Of a DNA stretch of 64,000 bases, positions 8,522 through 16,977 are shown piece after piece. Each line of letters begins with the position of its first letter. Within the stretch, counting starts at the first letter, position 1. Both the position numbers and the translations under genes were made by a program. Source of the stretch: Spirosoma foliorum (GTDB taxonomy: Bacteria > Bacteroidota > Bacteroidia > Cytophagales > Spirosomataceae); contig NZ_CP059732.1 of NCBI RefSeq assembly GCF_014117325.1, positions 930,001 through 994,000 on the forward strand. The letters are read 5' to 3'. The notes under the pieces were generated by a model that did not search any database, had not been told where the DNA came from, and saw nothing but the letters and a program-made list of their open reading frames with translations.

Positions 8522-9139
8522 ATGAATCTGTTGGTTGTTGATAACTTCGACTCGTTTACGTACATGCTGGTAGATTATCTACAGCATGCGGGGGCTGTAT
8601 GTCGGGTTGTTCGTAACGATGAAAGCTGGGTTAAGTTGACCCAGGAACCTGTTGACGCCGTCGTATTATCGCCAGGACCGGGCGTGCCACAACAAGCGGG
8701 ACAACTCATGGACGTGATTCGTTACTACCATAAGCGAGTACCAATTCTGGGAGTTTGCTTGGGCCATCAGGCGCTGGGCGAGTTCTTTGGGGCGAAACTG
8801 ATTCGGGCTCATCGGCCAATGCATGGTAAAGTTTCGCCAATCCGGGTGTTGACCGACGATGTACTATGGTATGGCTTACCGGGAGAGTTTGATGTAACGC
8901 GGTACCACTCACTACTATTGACAGAGATGCCTGATCAATTGGTGTGTACGGCTGTTACAAAACAAGAGGAAGTAATGGCCATGCGACACCAGACGTTACC
9001 AATTTGGGGTGTCCAATTTCACCCTGAAGCAGCCTTAACGCACTATGGATTGCCAATGATTAAAAACTGGATTGACTTTGTTTTGTTTACTCTTAAAAAA
9101 ACAGATTCTGCCACATCCTTAACTATTGAATACGCATGA
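8522..9139 (+). CDS. pabA: Aminodeoxychorismate/anthranilate synthase glutamine amidotransferase subunit
   Basis: A 205-residue class I glutamine amidotransferase of the PabA/TrpG type. It opens with LLVVDNFDSFTY and contains SPGPG, the nucleophile GVCLGHQ (Cys79) and the dyad FHPEA (His167, Glu169). It releases ammonia from glutamine for a chorismate-binding partner, giving aminodeoxychorismate (folate) or anthranilate (tryptophan). No PabB/TrpE or other tryptophan gene is in the window, so the choice between the two is open; a stand-alone gene more often serves folate. The start at 8522 is chosen because family members begin there, and a TTG at 8507 would only add RYSG. The stop overlaps the next ATG (ATGA at 9136). 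Confidence 0.85.
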   Translation: MNLLVVDNFDSFTYMLVDYLQHAGAVCRVVRNDESWVKLTQEPVDAVVLSPGPGVPQQAGQLMDVIRYYHKRVPILGVCLGHQALGEFFGAKLIRAHRPMHGKVSPIRVLTDDVLWYGLPGEFDVTRYHSLLLTEMPDQLVCTAVTKQEEVMAMRHQTLPIWGVQFHPEAALTHYGLPMIKNWIDFVLFTLKKTDSATSLTIEYA

Positions 9140-9912
9140 ACTATCAGATTCGAGAGGAAGCGGGTTTCCGCTATGTTGATGAGGGCCAGGGTGATGTGCT
9201 GTTATTATTGCATGGACTATTTGGGGCGCTTAGTAACTGGGATAGTGTAATTAACACGTTTGCTGGTCGTTATCGGGTAATCATCCCATTGCTGCCGATT
9301 TATGAAATGCCGCTTCGGCAGGCAAGTCTGGAAGGTTTAGTGGCCTTCATTGAGAAGTTTGTTGTGCAGAAAGACCTGCACGGCATGACGTTGCTTGGTA
9401 ACTCTCTAGGTGGCCACTTAGCCATTTTGTATACCTTCAAAAATCCTGAACAAGTCCGAGGGTTAGTACTCACGGGAAGTTCAGGCTTGTTTGAGAACGG
9501 TATGGGAGGCTCTTTCCCCAAACGTGGCAGCTATGATTACATTGCCGAACGCGTTGCCTATACATTCTACGATCCGAAGGTAGCCTCTAAAGAACTGATC
9601 GACGAAGTATTTGAGATTACCAGCAGTATTCCAAAATGCATGAGTATTGTGGGAATTGCCAAGTCGGCTCAGCGGAACAACGTGGCTAAGGACTTATACA
9701 AGATTCAGGTGCCCACGTTGCTGGTGTGGGGACTCAATGATACCATTACACCGGCGGAGGTTGGCCATGAATTCAATCGATTGATTGCCAATTCTGAACT
9801 ATACTTTATCGACAAATGCTGCCATGCACCCATGATGGAGTGCCCCGACCGATTTAATGAATTGCTGGACGGCTGGCTCGCCCGGCATCTGGTTAGTGAA
9901 TTAGTAGAGTAA
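9136..9912 (+). CDS. Alpha/beta hydrolase translationally coupled to pabA
   Basis: A 258-residue cytosolic alpha/beta hydrolase. LLLLHGLFG forms the oxyanion region near residues 24-32, GNSLGG carries the nucleophile Ser90, WGLNDTITP carries the acid and KCCHAPMME the histidine. It starts in an ATGA overlap with pabA, so the two are one operon and probably translationally coupled. It resembles the MhpC/BioH-like hydrolases in size. The substrate is unknown; a role near chorismate-derived compounds (folate or quinone) is only suggested by the coupling. Confidence 0.8.
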   Translation: MNYQIREEAGFRYVDEGQGDVLLLLHGLFGALSNWDSVINTFAGRYRVIIPLLPIYEMPLRQASLEGLVAFIEKFVVQKDLHGMTLLGNSLGGHLAILYTFKNPEQVRGLVLTGSSGLFENGMGGSFPKRGSYDYIAERVAYTFYDPKVASKELIDEVFEITSSIPKCMSIVGIAKSAQRNNVAKDLYKIQVPTLLVWGLNDTITPAEVGHEFNRLIANSELYFIDKCCHAPMMECPDRFNELLDGWLARHLVSELVE

Positions 9913-10063
9913 GTATATACCTAAAAGGGTAGGAGTGCCCGTTGTTCTCCCTCGCTCTTCGCTCATATTTTACTTACTTATCGTAAGATTTGGAAACTCT
10001 GGAAGAATTTCCGTAGTTTTCTGCTAAACAGGTTACTGTTTTATTGACTACACGTTATTACCT

Positions 10064-10732
10064 ATGCTGGCTGCCGAACTAATAGACCCTATGCTTCCTG
10101 CCCTAAAGCCAACCGACTCCGTTGGGCAGGCACTGGACTGGATGCAGGAACACCGCGTCGGGCAACTCGTTCTGACCGATCAGGGCGAATACCGGGGAAT
10201 CGTGAGCGAAGAGTTGCTCCTGGATGTTGCCGACGATGAACGGTCGCTGGGTAATGTACTTCGCTTGTTTGAGCAGACCTATGTCCACGAAGATCAACAT
10301 TTGTTTGAGGTTTTAGGGCTGGTTATTCAGCAGCAAATGGAAGTTGTGGCAGTCCTGAACGAAGGACAGGAGTTTATGGGCACAATTTCCGTTACTGAAC
10401 TGCTCAAGCAGTTTGGACAGGAACTTGGTGTACAGGAAGTTGGTGCCATTCTGATTTTAAATATGAATGAACGCGATTATTCACTGACCGAAATCAGCCG
10501 ACTAGTCGAGTCTAATAATGTTAAAATCATAAGCAGTTTTTTCTCCAGTGCTGCCTATGGAATGCCCGATCGCTCCCGATTAACGCTTAAACTCAACCGA
10601 CGGGATATTACCCCTGTCATTTCAACACTTGAACGCTTCGGTTATCAAATTGAAGCTGCTTTTGCCAATGCTCCGGTCGAAAGTATTGATCAGGAACGAC
10701 TCGATTCGCTACTTCGCTACCTTAATACGTAG
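10064..10732 (+). CDS. CBS-pair protein (AcuB-like) upstream of NAD kinase
   Basis: A 222-residue cytosolic protein with two CBS motifs (about residues 1-60 and 70-125; DSVGQALDWMQEHRVGQLVLTD is typical of the first) and a C-terminal part (about 135-215) resembling an ACT-like ligand domain (VGAILILNMNERDYSLTEI). CBS pairs bind adenosine nucleotides such as AMP, ATP or NAD derivatives. In Cytophagales a CBS protein commonly precedes NAD kinase and a DUF6089 protein, and the same order is present here, so a role connected with nucleotide sensing is possible. Its own partner is unknown. The ATG at 10064 gives a full first CBS motif. Confidence 0.8.
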   Translation: MLAAELIDPMLPALKPTDSVGQALDWMQEHRVGQLVLTDQGEYRGIVSEELLLDVADDERSLGNVLRLFEQTYVHEDQHLFEVLGLVIQQQMEVVAVLNEGQEFMGTISVTELLKQFGQELGVQEVGAILILNMNERDYSLTEISRLVESNNVKIISSFFSSAAYGMPDRSRLTLKLNRRDITPVISTLERFGYQIEAAFANAPVESIDQERLDSLLRYLNT

Positions 10733-10811
10733 TTTTGTCGTTCGTGATTCGTAGTTTGTGGTTCGAAGTTATACGACAGCAAAAACGACAAACTACAAAC
10801 CGCTCCAGCGG
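10730..10811. repeat. Post-stop inverted repeat with iterated words
   Basis: Directly after the CBS gene stop, the word tagttttgtcgtt (10730-10742) meets its near-reverse complement aacgacaaacta (10784-10795). Words such as gtagtttg and aactacaaac recur on both sides. A small dyad CCGCT-CC-AGCGG follows at 10800-10811. This region fills the spacer before the NAD kinase gene, so it may attenuate or process the operon transcript. Confidence 0.45.
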
Positions 10812-10836
10812 CTCGACTCAAACTACAAACTAATCT

Positions 10837-11712
10837 ATGAAAATCGCCATTCACGGGCGCAACTTTCCCGAATCGGCCCGGCCGTACATCCAATCGATGT
10901 TTGAGGAATTGGCTAGACGGCAGGCCGAATTGATTATCTCGCAAGGCTATCGCGAGTTTCTGGATAATGCGGGTGTAGCCCATTATAGTGAAGCCACCTA
11001 TACCGTTGAGGAAGGGGTTACCGACGCCGATTTTATTTTTAGTTTAGGAGGAGACGGCACGTTGCTCGATGCAGTAACGCATGTTGGCGCTCGTCAGATT
11101 CCAATTATCGGTATTAACATTGGCCGGTTAGGTTTCCTGGCAACCGTTGCTCCTGCATCGGTACGACTAATGATTGATGCTCTTTTCAATGAGCAGTACA
11201 GTATTGATGAGCGCACTTTGGTGAGCGTTCGGTCGAGCCAGGATATTTTTGGAAACCTTCCCTTTGGGCTGAACGACTTCACGATCACGCGCACGCAAAC
11301 ATCGTCGATGATTACGGTGCATGCTTATCTTGATGGTGAGTTTCTGAATTCCTATTGGGCCGATGGGCTGATTGTATCAACGCCTTCGGGATCAACGGGT
11401 TATTCGCTCAGTTGTGGAGGCCCGGTATTATTACCCCATACTGGTAGCCTGATTATTACCCCCATTAGCCCGCACAATCTGAACGTTCGACCGATGATTG
11501 TGATGGATACTTGCCAGTTTACTTTTGAGGTTGAAAGCCGGAGTGGTAATTTTTTAGCTGCCCTGGATTCTCGTTCCTTTACGGTTGATACTTCCGTTCG
11601 AATTAGCCTTCAGAAAGAAGCATTTAAAGCCCGATTGGTCAAACTTAGCGACGATAACTTCCTGAATACGTTACGTAGTAAGCTTAACTGGGGCTGGGAT
11701 ATTCGTAATTAA
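10837..11712 (+). CDS. nadK: NAD kinase
   Basis: A 291-residue NAD kinase, which makes NADP from NAD with ATP or polyphosphate in the cytosol. The diagnostic GGDGT motif lies at residues 71-75 (FSLGGDGTLLDAV). The conserved NE/ND motif appears as GLNDFTITR, followed by DGLIVSTPSGSTGYSLSCGGP (the glycine-rich nucleotide loop) and SPHNLNVRP. Length and order of motifs are ordinary for the family. It sits between a CBS protein and two outer-membrane barrel proteins, the usual Cytophagales setting. Confidence 0.95.
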   Translation: MKIAIHGRNFPESARPYIQSMFEELARRQAELIISQGYREFLDNAGVAHYSEATYTVEEGVTDADFIFSLGGDGTLLDAVTHVGARQIPIIGINIGRLGFLATVAPASVRLMIDALFNEQYSIDERTLVSVRSSQDIFGNLPFGLNDFTITRTQTSSMITVHAYLDGEFLNSYWADGLIVSTPSGSTGYSLSCGGPVLLPHTGSLIITPISPHNLNVRPMIVMDTCQFTFEVESRSGNFLAALDSRSFTVDTSVRISLQKEAFKARLVKLSDDNFLNTLRSKLNWGWDIRN

Positions 11713-11883
11713 CGAAGCAATAGGGTGGATTGTATAAAGTCTGTCTTAGTTTTCACAATTTCTCCACATTTCTCATTTGTGGCATAATTTTTACGGCGTA
11801 TTGCCAATAAAAGCAACAATATGGCCGTTTCGGAATTGGTTGGTTTGTGGACCAATCGAGGTTGATTCACCTATCTTAAGAGT

Positions 11884-12861
11884 ATGAATAACTACAAACA
11901 GTTGGTAGTTGGGGCTGTGGCAATTTGCTTATTGACAGGCCTGTTTACCGAAAGCCTAGCCCAGCGACGACCAAATACACATTTTGTACCTTATTCGTCA
12001 GTTTCGTTTGGCGGGGGGACATCGACTTATTTTGGGGAATTGAATCCGTATAGTACACCCTTAAGGTCATTATTTAATTTACCTCGCTGGAATCTTGGAC
12101 TGGGCTATACGCGCCAATTTACCCCTCACTTTGCAGCTAGGGTTGCATTTACCTGGGCACGAATCGTAGGGGATGATTATACCTTCAGTAAAAGTAACCC
12201 GCAGAAGTATGCACTTCAATATGTGACGAACCTAAACTTTCGGAATGATGTAAAAGAATTCGCTATTACAGGTATTTATAATTTTATAGAAGATGGGCGC
12301 AATTCAGATGTTCGTGCGAAATTCACTCCCTATTTATTTGGTGGTCTTGCCTTAGTGGCCCATAGCCCCGAAACGATGCCTGGTGATTCACTTCAGCAGG
12401 CATATAAGCTGGATAAATGGGTGAAACTTCAGCCATTGCACACGGAAGGCCAGGGACAACCAGGTTATCAAAAACCTTATTCATTGGTTACACTGGCGAT
12501 TCCAGTTGGGATTGGTGCACGATATAGACTTAATGATAATTTTAACATAGGCGCTGAGATTGGCTACCGAATGACCTTAACCAATTATCTGGATGATGTG
12601 GGGGGAGCCTATCCTAATCCTGACGCCGTACAAGGACTAGGGGCTGCCTTAGCCGATCGTCGGAACGAATCGATTGCTGCTCGTACTGGTGATTCTCGTG
12701 CCGCTGATCTCCAGCAACTTCGTCAGTCTAATCCGGACTTATTCGCGTCGTCAGCGCGCGGAGGGGGAGCTAAAAAGCTTCCAAGAGATGGATATCTTTT
12801 AACGACGTTCACAATTCAGTATATTATTCCGACCAAAATCAAGTGTCCGCCTATTAAATAA
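11884..12861 (+). CDS. DUF6089-family outer-membrane beta-barrel protein
   Basis: A 325-residue protein with a signal peptide (residues 1-26, LFTESLAQRR) and alternating beta strands with aromatic girdles, for example SVSFGGGTSTYFGEL, NLGLGYTRQF, FTPYLFGGLALVAH and IGAEIGYRMTLTNYLDDVGG. This is the DUF6089 type that typically follows NAD kinase in Cytophagales and precedes uppS and bamA. Here uppS and bamA are not downstream. A low-complexity insert (about residues 240-300) lies near the end. The role is unknown; an outer-membrane location is inferred. Confidence 0.8.
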   Translation: MNNYKQLVVGAVAICLLTGLFTESLAQRRPNTHFVPYSSVSFGGGTSTYFGELNPYSTPLRSLFNLPRWNLGLGYTRQFTPHFAARVAFTWARIVGDDYTFSKSNPQKYALQYVTNLNFRNDVKEFAITGIYNFIEDGRNSDVRAKFTPYLFGGLALVAHSPETMPGDSLQQAYKLDKWVKLQPLHTEGQGQPGYQKPYSLVTLAIPVGIGARYRLNDNFNIGAEIGYRMTLTNYLDDVGGAYPNPDAVQGLGAALADRRNESIAARTGDSRAADLQQLRQSNPDLFASSARGGGAKKLPRDGYLLTTFTIQYIIPTKIKCPPIK

Positions 12862-12910
12862 GCAGTAGGTAGAAAATGCAAAAAGCTTATAGGTTACTGT
12901 CATTGAATTT

Positions 12911-13582
12911 ATGCATCGATACCGAATAAATATAGCCCGGCTGATTGTAGTCGGGCTTTTTATCAGTTTTAGCACACAGGCGCAAAAAATTGAACTTGGA
13001 GCCAGTTTAGGCGGGATGCTCTGTAAAGGCGACGTAACGCCAGCCATGAATCCCCGATTTATTAGTCCGGCAGTCGGAGGATTCTTTCGGTATAATGCAA
13101 CCCGGTCGTTCTCAATGCGTGCAGGAGGCTCTATTGGATCATTTCGGGGTGAGGATCGCTATAGCAGTGATCCCCTTCAGTTAGCTCGTAATTATTCCTA
13201 TAAGACCAATATCCAGGAACTATACATTGATTTTGAATACAATTTTTTGAACTATAAGCCTTTGCCAAAAGCAAAAAACTGGACTCCCTATATATTTGGA
13301 GGAATTGGCTTGTGTCGATTTAATAATGATGTTATTCGGGCGGGTGGGGTTGTTACCTATCCACTTGGTATAGGTGTAAAGTATGAAATAAAGCGACCCT
13401 GGAGTATTGGGGCAGAGTTTGGGACACGATTCTCCAGAACTGACTACCTGGATGGCCTCGGCGATCTAACATTTGGTAGAGCCGTAACCAAAACATCGCA
13501 AGGAAACCCGGCTCTGTCAGATAGCTACACCTATGTCGCCCTAACGGTAAGCTATACGTTCTACAAAATTGTTTGCCCGTAA
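12911..13582 (+). CDS. Second DUF6089-like outer-membrane protein
   Basis: A 223-residue protein, shorter paralog of the preceding gene. It has a signal peptide ending FSTQAQ (near residue 24) and the same order of strands: LGASLGGMLCKGDV, NWTPYIFGGIGLCRF, YPLGIGVKYEI, SIGAEFGTRFSRTDYLDGLGD and SYTYVALTVSYTF. The match of FTPYLFGGLA with WTPYIFGGIG and of EIGYRMTLTNYLDDVGG with EFGTRFSRTDYLDGLGD shows common origin. It lies 49 bp downstream and is followed by a clear terminator, so the NAD kinase group ends here. Function unknown. Confidence 0.75.
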   Translation: MHRYRINIARLIVVGLFISFSTQAQKIELGASLGGMLCKGDVTPAMNPRFISPAVGGFFRYNATRSFSMRAGGSIGSFRGEDRYSSDPLQLARNYSYKTNIQELYIDFEYNFLNYKPLPKAKNWTPYIFGGIGLCRFNNDVIRAGGVVTYPLGIGVKYEIKRPWSIGAEFGTRFSRTDYLDGLGDLTFGRAVTKTSQGNPALSDSYTYVALTVSYTFYKIVCP

Positions 13583-13601
13583 AACGGTTGTCTTTCTATA
13601 G

Positions 13602-13649
13602 ATTAAATGAAAAAGCATCGCCTTCACAAGTGATGCTTTTTCATTTAAT
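13602..13649. terminator. 18-bp hairpin between convergent genes
   Basis: Arms 13602-13619 and 13632-13649 are perfect reverse complements, with A-rich outer and T-rich inner tracts on either strand (gaaaaagcatc / gatgctttttc). It can end transcripts from both the DUF6089 gene and the convergent ABC permease gene. Confidence 0.8.
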
Positions 13650-13680
13650 TACCGGGCAACTTAAGCGATTTATTGGTTTA

Positions 13681-16419
13681 TTATTCGCTTCGTAAACTCT
13701 TTACAGGATTTACCAGCGCGGCTTTTATCGTTTGGAAACTTACCGTTGCCAGAGCAACCAGAATAGCGGCCAGACCAACACCTGCGAAAACCCATACACT
13801 TAGCGCTATGTGCTCTACATAACTATCCAGCCACGTTTTCATTAAAAACCAGGCTACTGGTAAAGCGATCACCAGAGCAATGATAACCAGCTTGACAAAG
13901 TCCTGGGAGAGGTTAATAATGATGCTCACGATGCTGGCCCCCATTACTTTCCGAATACCAATTTCTTTGGTACGTTGTTCGATGATCATCATGGCTACAG
14001 CGAATAGGCCTAAGCAAGATAGCAGAATAGCGATGCTAGAAGCCAGACTACAGATTCGTGACAATTGCTCTTCATTCTGGTACCAGGCATCCACATTCTC
14101 ATCCAGAAACGTGCCCAGAAATTCCGACTGTGGAGCCACTCCCTTCCATACCTCTTTAAGTTTATCCATTGTACCGGCCAAACTCTGTGGAGTGACCCGG
14201 ACAAAAATGTACTGAATGGATTCGGTATTAGACAGGTACATGGTGATCGGTTTGACTTCGTCGGCTAGTGAATACAAGTGGAAATCAGGAACGACGCCAA
14301 TAATTTGTGACTTCGTATTCGATGAATCAGCATCGTCTCCCAACAACATACCTACAGGATTCGATTCACCCATCATTTTGGCCATGCTTGCCGTAATAAT
14401 TACGCGCTTCACGGAGTCGGTTGCATAGGTTCGGTCGAAATCACGACCCGCTATTGGTTTGATTTTTAGCGTTTTTAGGTAATCGAAGTCGATTAATAGT
14501 AAATCGCTTGATACTTTTCGGCCTTTGTACGTAAAGCCAATACTCGATCGGGAGCTGACTCGATCTTTACCACGTCCCAGATTGATACCTGTACCGCTTA
14601 TCGACAAGATAGATGGGTCATTGGCTAATGTATTTCGTAGGCGTCCTAGTGCTTGCCGACCATTTACCTGATTACCAACCGGAATACTAATCACCTGCTC
14701 TTTTTGGAACCCGAGTGGCCTTGTCCGCAGAAAATTCAGTTGCTGCGACGCGATGATGGTGCAGCAGGCCAGTAAACTCGACATAATAAATTGGGTAACA
14801 ATCAGTGAGTTGCGGATTGCTCCGGGGCGTTTGATGGATAATTTACCTTTCAAAACTTCTACTGCATTGAACTTCGCCATCTGCCAGGCAGGATACCCAC
14901 CTGCAACAAAGGTGACTAGGACAAACACGATCAAAATGACGCCAATAAAACCTGGCTGAAGCATTTGTGCGAATTTGACTCTACCGTCGAACGTAGCATT
15001 GAAGAGGGGTAAAAGTAAATAGGTAAGTAGCACGCCTACTAGAAATCCAACCAGACAAATTAGGGTTGATTCACCCCAAATCTGAACAAAAAGCTGGTTT
15101 TTCAGCGCTCCCAACGCTTTACGCACACCAACCTCACGGGCACGAGTGAATGACCTTGCGATACTTAGGTTGATAAAGTTGATGCAGGCGATCAGGAGAA
15201 TAAAAAAGGCGATGCCCATCAGTGTGTACACGATTGCAATTGGGGTGCCACCTCTGCCTGCTATATCCCGATCAAAATGTACACGGGAGAGATTCTGTAA
15301 CCGAACGGCAAACAAATCGCCATGCTGATCGGGCTTGGCCCCTTTCTTTTTGAGTTCGTCGAGATTGCCCTTGAAATACTTCTGAGCGAATGGTTTTAAG
15401 CGGTTTTCAAATGTGGCCTGATCGACGTGAGGAGGGAGTTTTACAAAAACGGTATGTGACTGAGCGCTCCAGTTATCTTTATCTTGCTGATAGCTGTACG
15501 AATTCTCGATCCGGACTAAGATGTCGTATTGAATGGACGAATTGTCGGGCGCATCGCTAATGATACCTGTTACAATATATTGCTTTTTATGACTCTCGCT
15601 GCCAATCTGCAAGGTTTTACCCATCGGGTCTTCGGTGCCGAATGCGGTTTTAGCCATATTCTCACTGATAATGACACTACTCAAATTACGAAGGGCGATT
15701 TCCCGATTTCCTTTAATCAGCGGAAATGAAAAGATTTTCAGAAAGTCCTGATCAGTCTGCAAAACCAGCTTATCGAAATACTTTCCTTTAACTTCTACCA
15801 GACTCTTTCGCCCAGTCAAAATGCGGGCTGCCGCTTCCAGTTCAGGATAGTCGGCTTTTAACGCTGGTGTTAAAGGTAAAGGCATATTGCCACTTCGGAG
15901 TGCCTTTTCGGGATCATTCGAGAAGAAGTACGTTTGAAAAATACGGTCGTCATCCTGATGGAAATTGTCATAGGTCAGATGTAAATAAGACCTCAGAAAC
16001 AAAAAGATACAGACAACGAAAGCCACGGAAAGGCCAACAACATTGATGGCAGCGTACCCTTTACTTTTCCAGAGGGTACGAAGGGCGATTTTAATATAAT
16101 TAAGAAGCATATCGGGACTAAGAAAAAAAGTGGGCCGAGAGTCCGGTTGTGTATACGTGTATCGATCCTTATTGAATGAGGCTATGTTGGTAGCGGGTTG
16201 CGTAAGTGCGCTGACTCGGCGTTTCAGGAAGTAGGGGCGGCAAAACTTGAGTACTTCCCGTACGTAAAGTCGACGCGCTTTTGGTTCGCCAACCTCTTCT
16301 ACATGCAGATCAAATTGTTCATGTAAATCGCCTAGTAGCTCTTCCTGTAAATAGTTGGGACAAAACCACGTCACTAAACGATCGGCCCAGGCAGGTGGAA
16401 CTGGATGTTGCTTAGTCAT
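13681..16419 (-). CDS. MacB/FtsX-type ABC transporter permease with N-terminal prefix domain
   Basis: A 912-residue inner-membrane protein. Residues about 5-75 (WADRLVTWFCPNYLQEELLGD) form the permease prefix domain known from Cytophagales ABC permeases. Then follow a transmembrane helix (about 115-135), a MacB periplasmic core domain, three helices of a first FtsX domain, a second helix and core, and a final FtsX domain near the C-terminus (KEIGIRKVMGAS). No ATPase domain is fused and no ATPase gene is adjacent, so it needs a partner from elsewhere. Such permeases move peptides, lipoproteins or antimicrobials. The ATG at 16419 is preferred over a TTG at 16428. The start overlaps the end of the PadR gene by 8 bp. 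Confidence 0.85.
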   Translation of the reverse strand: MTKQHPVPPAWADRLVTWFCPNYLQEELLGDLHEQFDLHVEEVGEPKARRLYVREVLKFCRPYFLKRRVSALTQPATNIASFNKDRYTYTQPDSRPTFFLSPDMLLNYIKIALRTLWKSKGYAAINVVGLSVAFVVCIFLFLRSYLHLTYDNFHQDDDRIFQTYFFSNDPEKALRSGNMPLPLTPALKADYPELEAAARILTGRKSLVEVKGKYFDKLVLQTDQDFLKIFSFPLIKGNREIALRNLSSVIISENMAKTAFGTEDPMGKTLQIGSESHKKQYIVTGIISDAPDNSSIQYDILVRIENSYSYQQDKDNWSAQSHTVFVKLPPHVDQATFENRLKPFAQKYFKGNLDELKKKGAKPDQHGDLFAVRLQNLSRVHFDRDIAGRGGTPIAIVYTLMGIAFFILLIACINFINLSIARSFTRAREVGVRKALGALKNQLFVQIWGESTLICLVGFLVGVLLTYLLLPLFNATFDGRVKFAQMLQPGFIGVILIVFVLVTFVAGGYPAWQMAKFNAVEVLKGKLSIKRPGAIRNSLIVTQFIMSSLLACCTIIASQQLNFLRTRPLGFQKEQVISIPVGNQVNGRQALGRLRNTLANDPSILSISGTGINLGRGKDRVSSRSSIGFTYKGRKVSSDLLLIDFDYLKTLKIKPIAGRDFDRTYATDSVKRVIITASMAKMMGESNPVGMLLGDDADSSNTKSQIIGVVPDFHLYSLADEVKPITMYLSNTESIQYIFVRVTPQSLAGTMDKLKEVWKGVAPQSEFLGTFLDENVDAWYQNEEQLSRICSLASSIAILLSCLGLFAVAMMIIEQRTKEIGIRKVMGASIVSIIINLSQDFVKLVIIALVIALPVAWFLMKTWLDSYVEHIALSVWVFAGVGLAAILVALATVSFQTIKAALVNPVKSLRSE

Positions 16420-16750
16420 GGCTAACAATGAGGTGAGGATTAGGAATAGAATCCCAGAGTTGATTGCGCACTTCCCGCATGTCGCCTAAGGTTCGTTTTC
16501 CGAGTGCCGTAATAACAAACAGGCGTTTGCGTCGGCCTCCTCGGGCAGCTGTGGCTCCACCTAACTCGGAACGCACGAAGCCTTTTTCCTCTAAGCGATA
16601 TAGAGCAATATGTACGCCACTCAAACTGATGGTTCGATCAGTGCGTTGCTTGAGTTCGGCAACTATCGTAACGCCATAAGCCCCTCCTTCGAGTACAGCT
16701 ACGGTCAATAAAACCAACTCCTCAAACTCGCCTAAATAAGCTCTTCCCAT
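16412..16750 (-). CDS. PadR-family transcriptional regulator
   Basis: A 112-residue winged-helix regulator. It contains the PadR pattern LGEFEELVLLTVAVLEGGAYGVTI, SGVHIALYRLEEKGFV with the recognition and wing region, then ALGKRTL. It overlaps the permease start, so the two genes are one operon and the regulator very likely controls that operon. PadR proteins are dimers that often respond to small aromatic or antimicrobial compounds. The upstream region (16751-16977) shows no clear promoter that I can name. Confidence 0.9.
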   Translation of the reverse strand: MGRAYLGEFEELVLLTVAVLEGGAYGVTIVAELKQRTDRTISLSGVHIALYRLEEKGFVRSELGGATAARGGRRKRLFVITALGKRTLGDMREVRNQLWDSIPNPHLIVSHD

Positions 16751-16977
16751 TGTCGGTAATGATTTGCTTATTATTTGCTAAACAAATGCCTTGCCAACTT
16801 GATAAATGGGCTTTTCTGGCTAAATAAGGGCAATTTTGATTTAGAGAAAGAATCGCCTTGTCCAGAAACGGACAGAGAATGTACAGTTGCGGACATGACC
16901 AGACCGTTGTTAATGTCCTTTGTTTCTAGCTGCCGATTGGCATGTTTTTAGAATTTTCTTAGCGCATGCCATATAGC

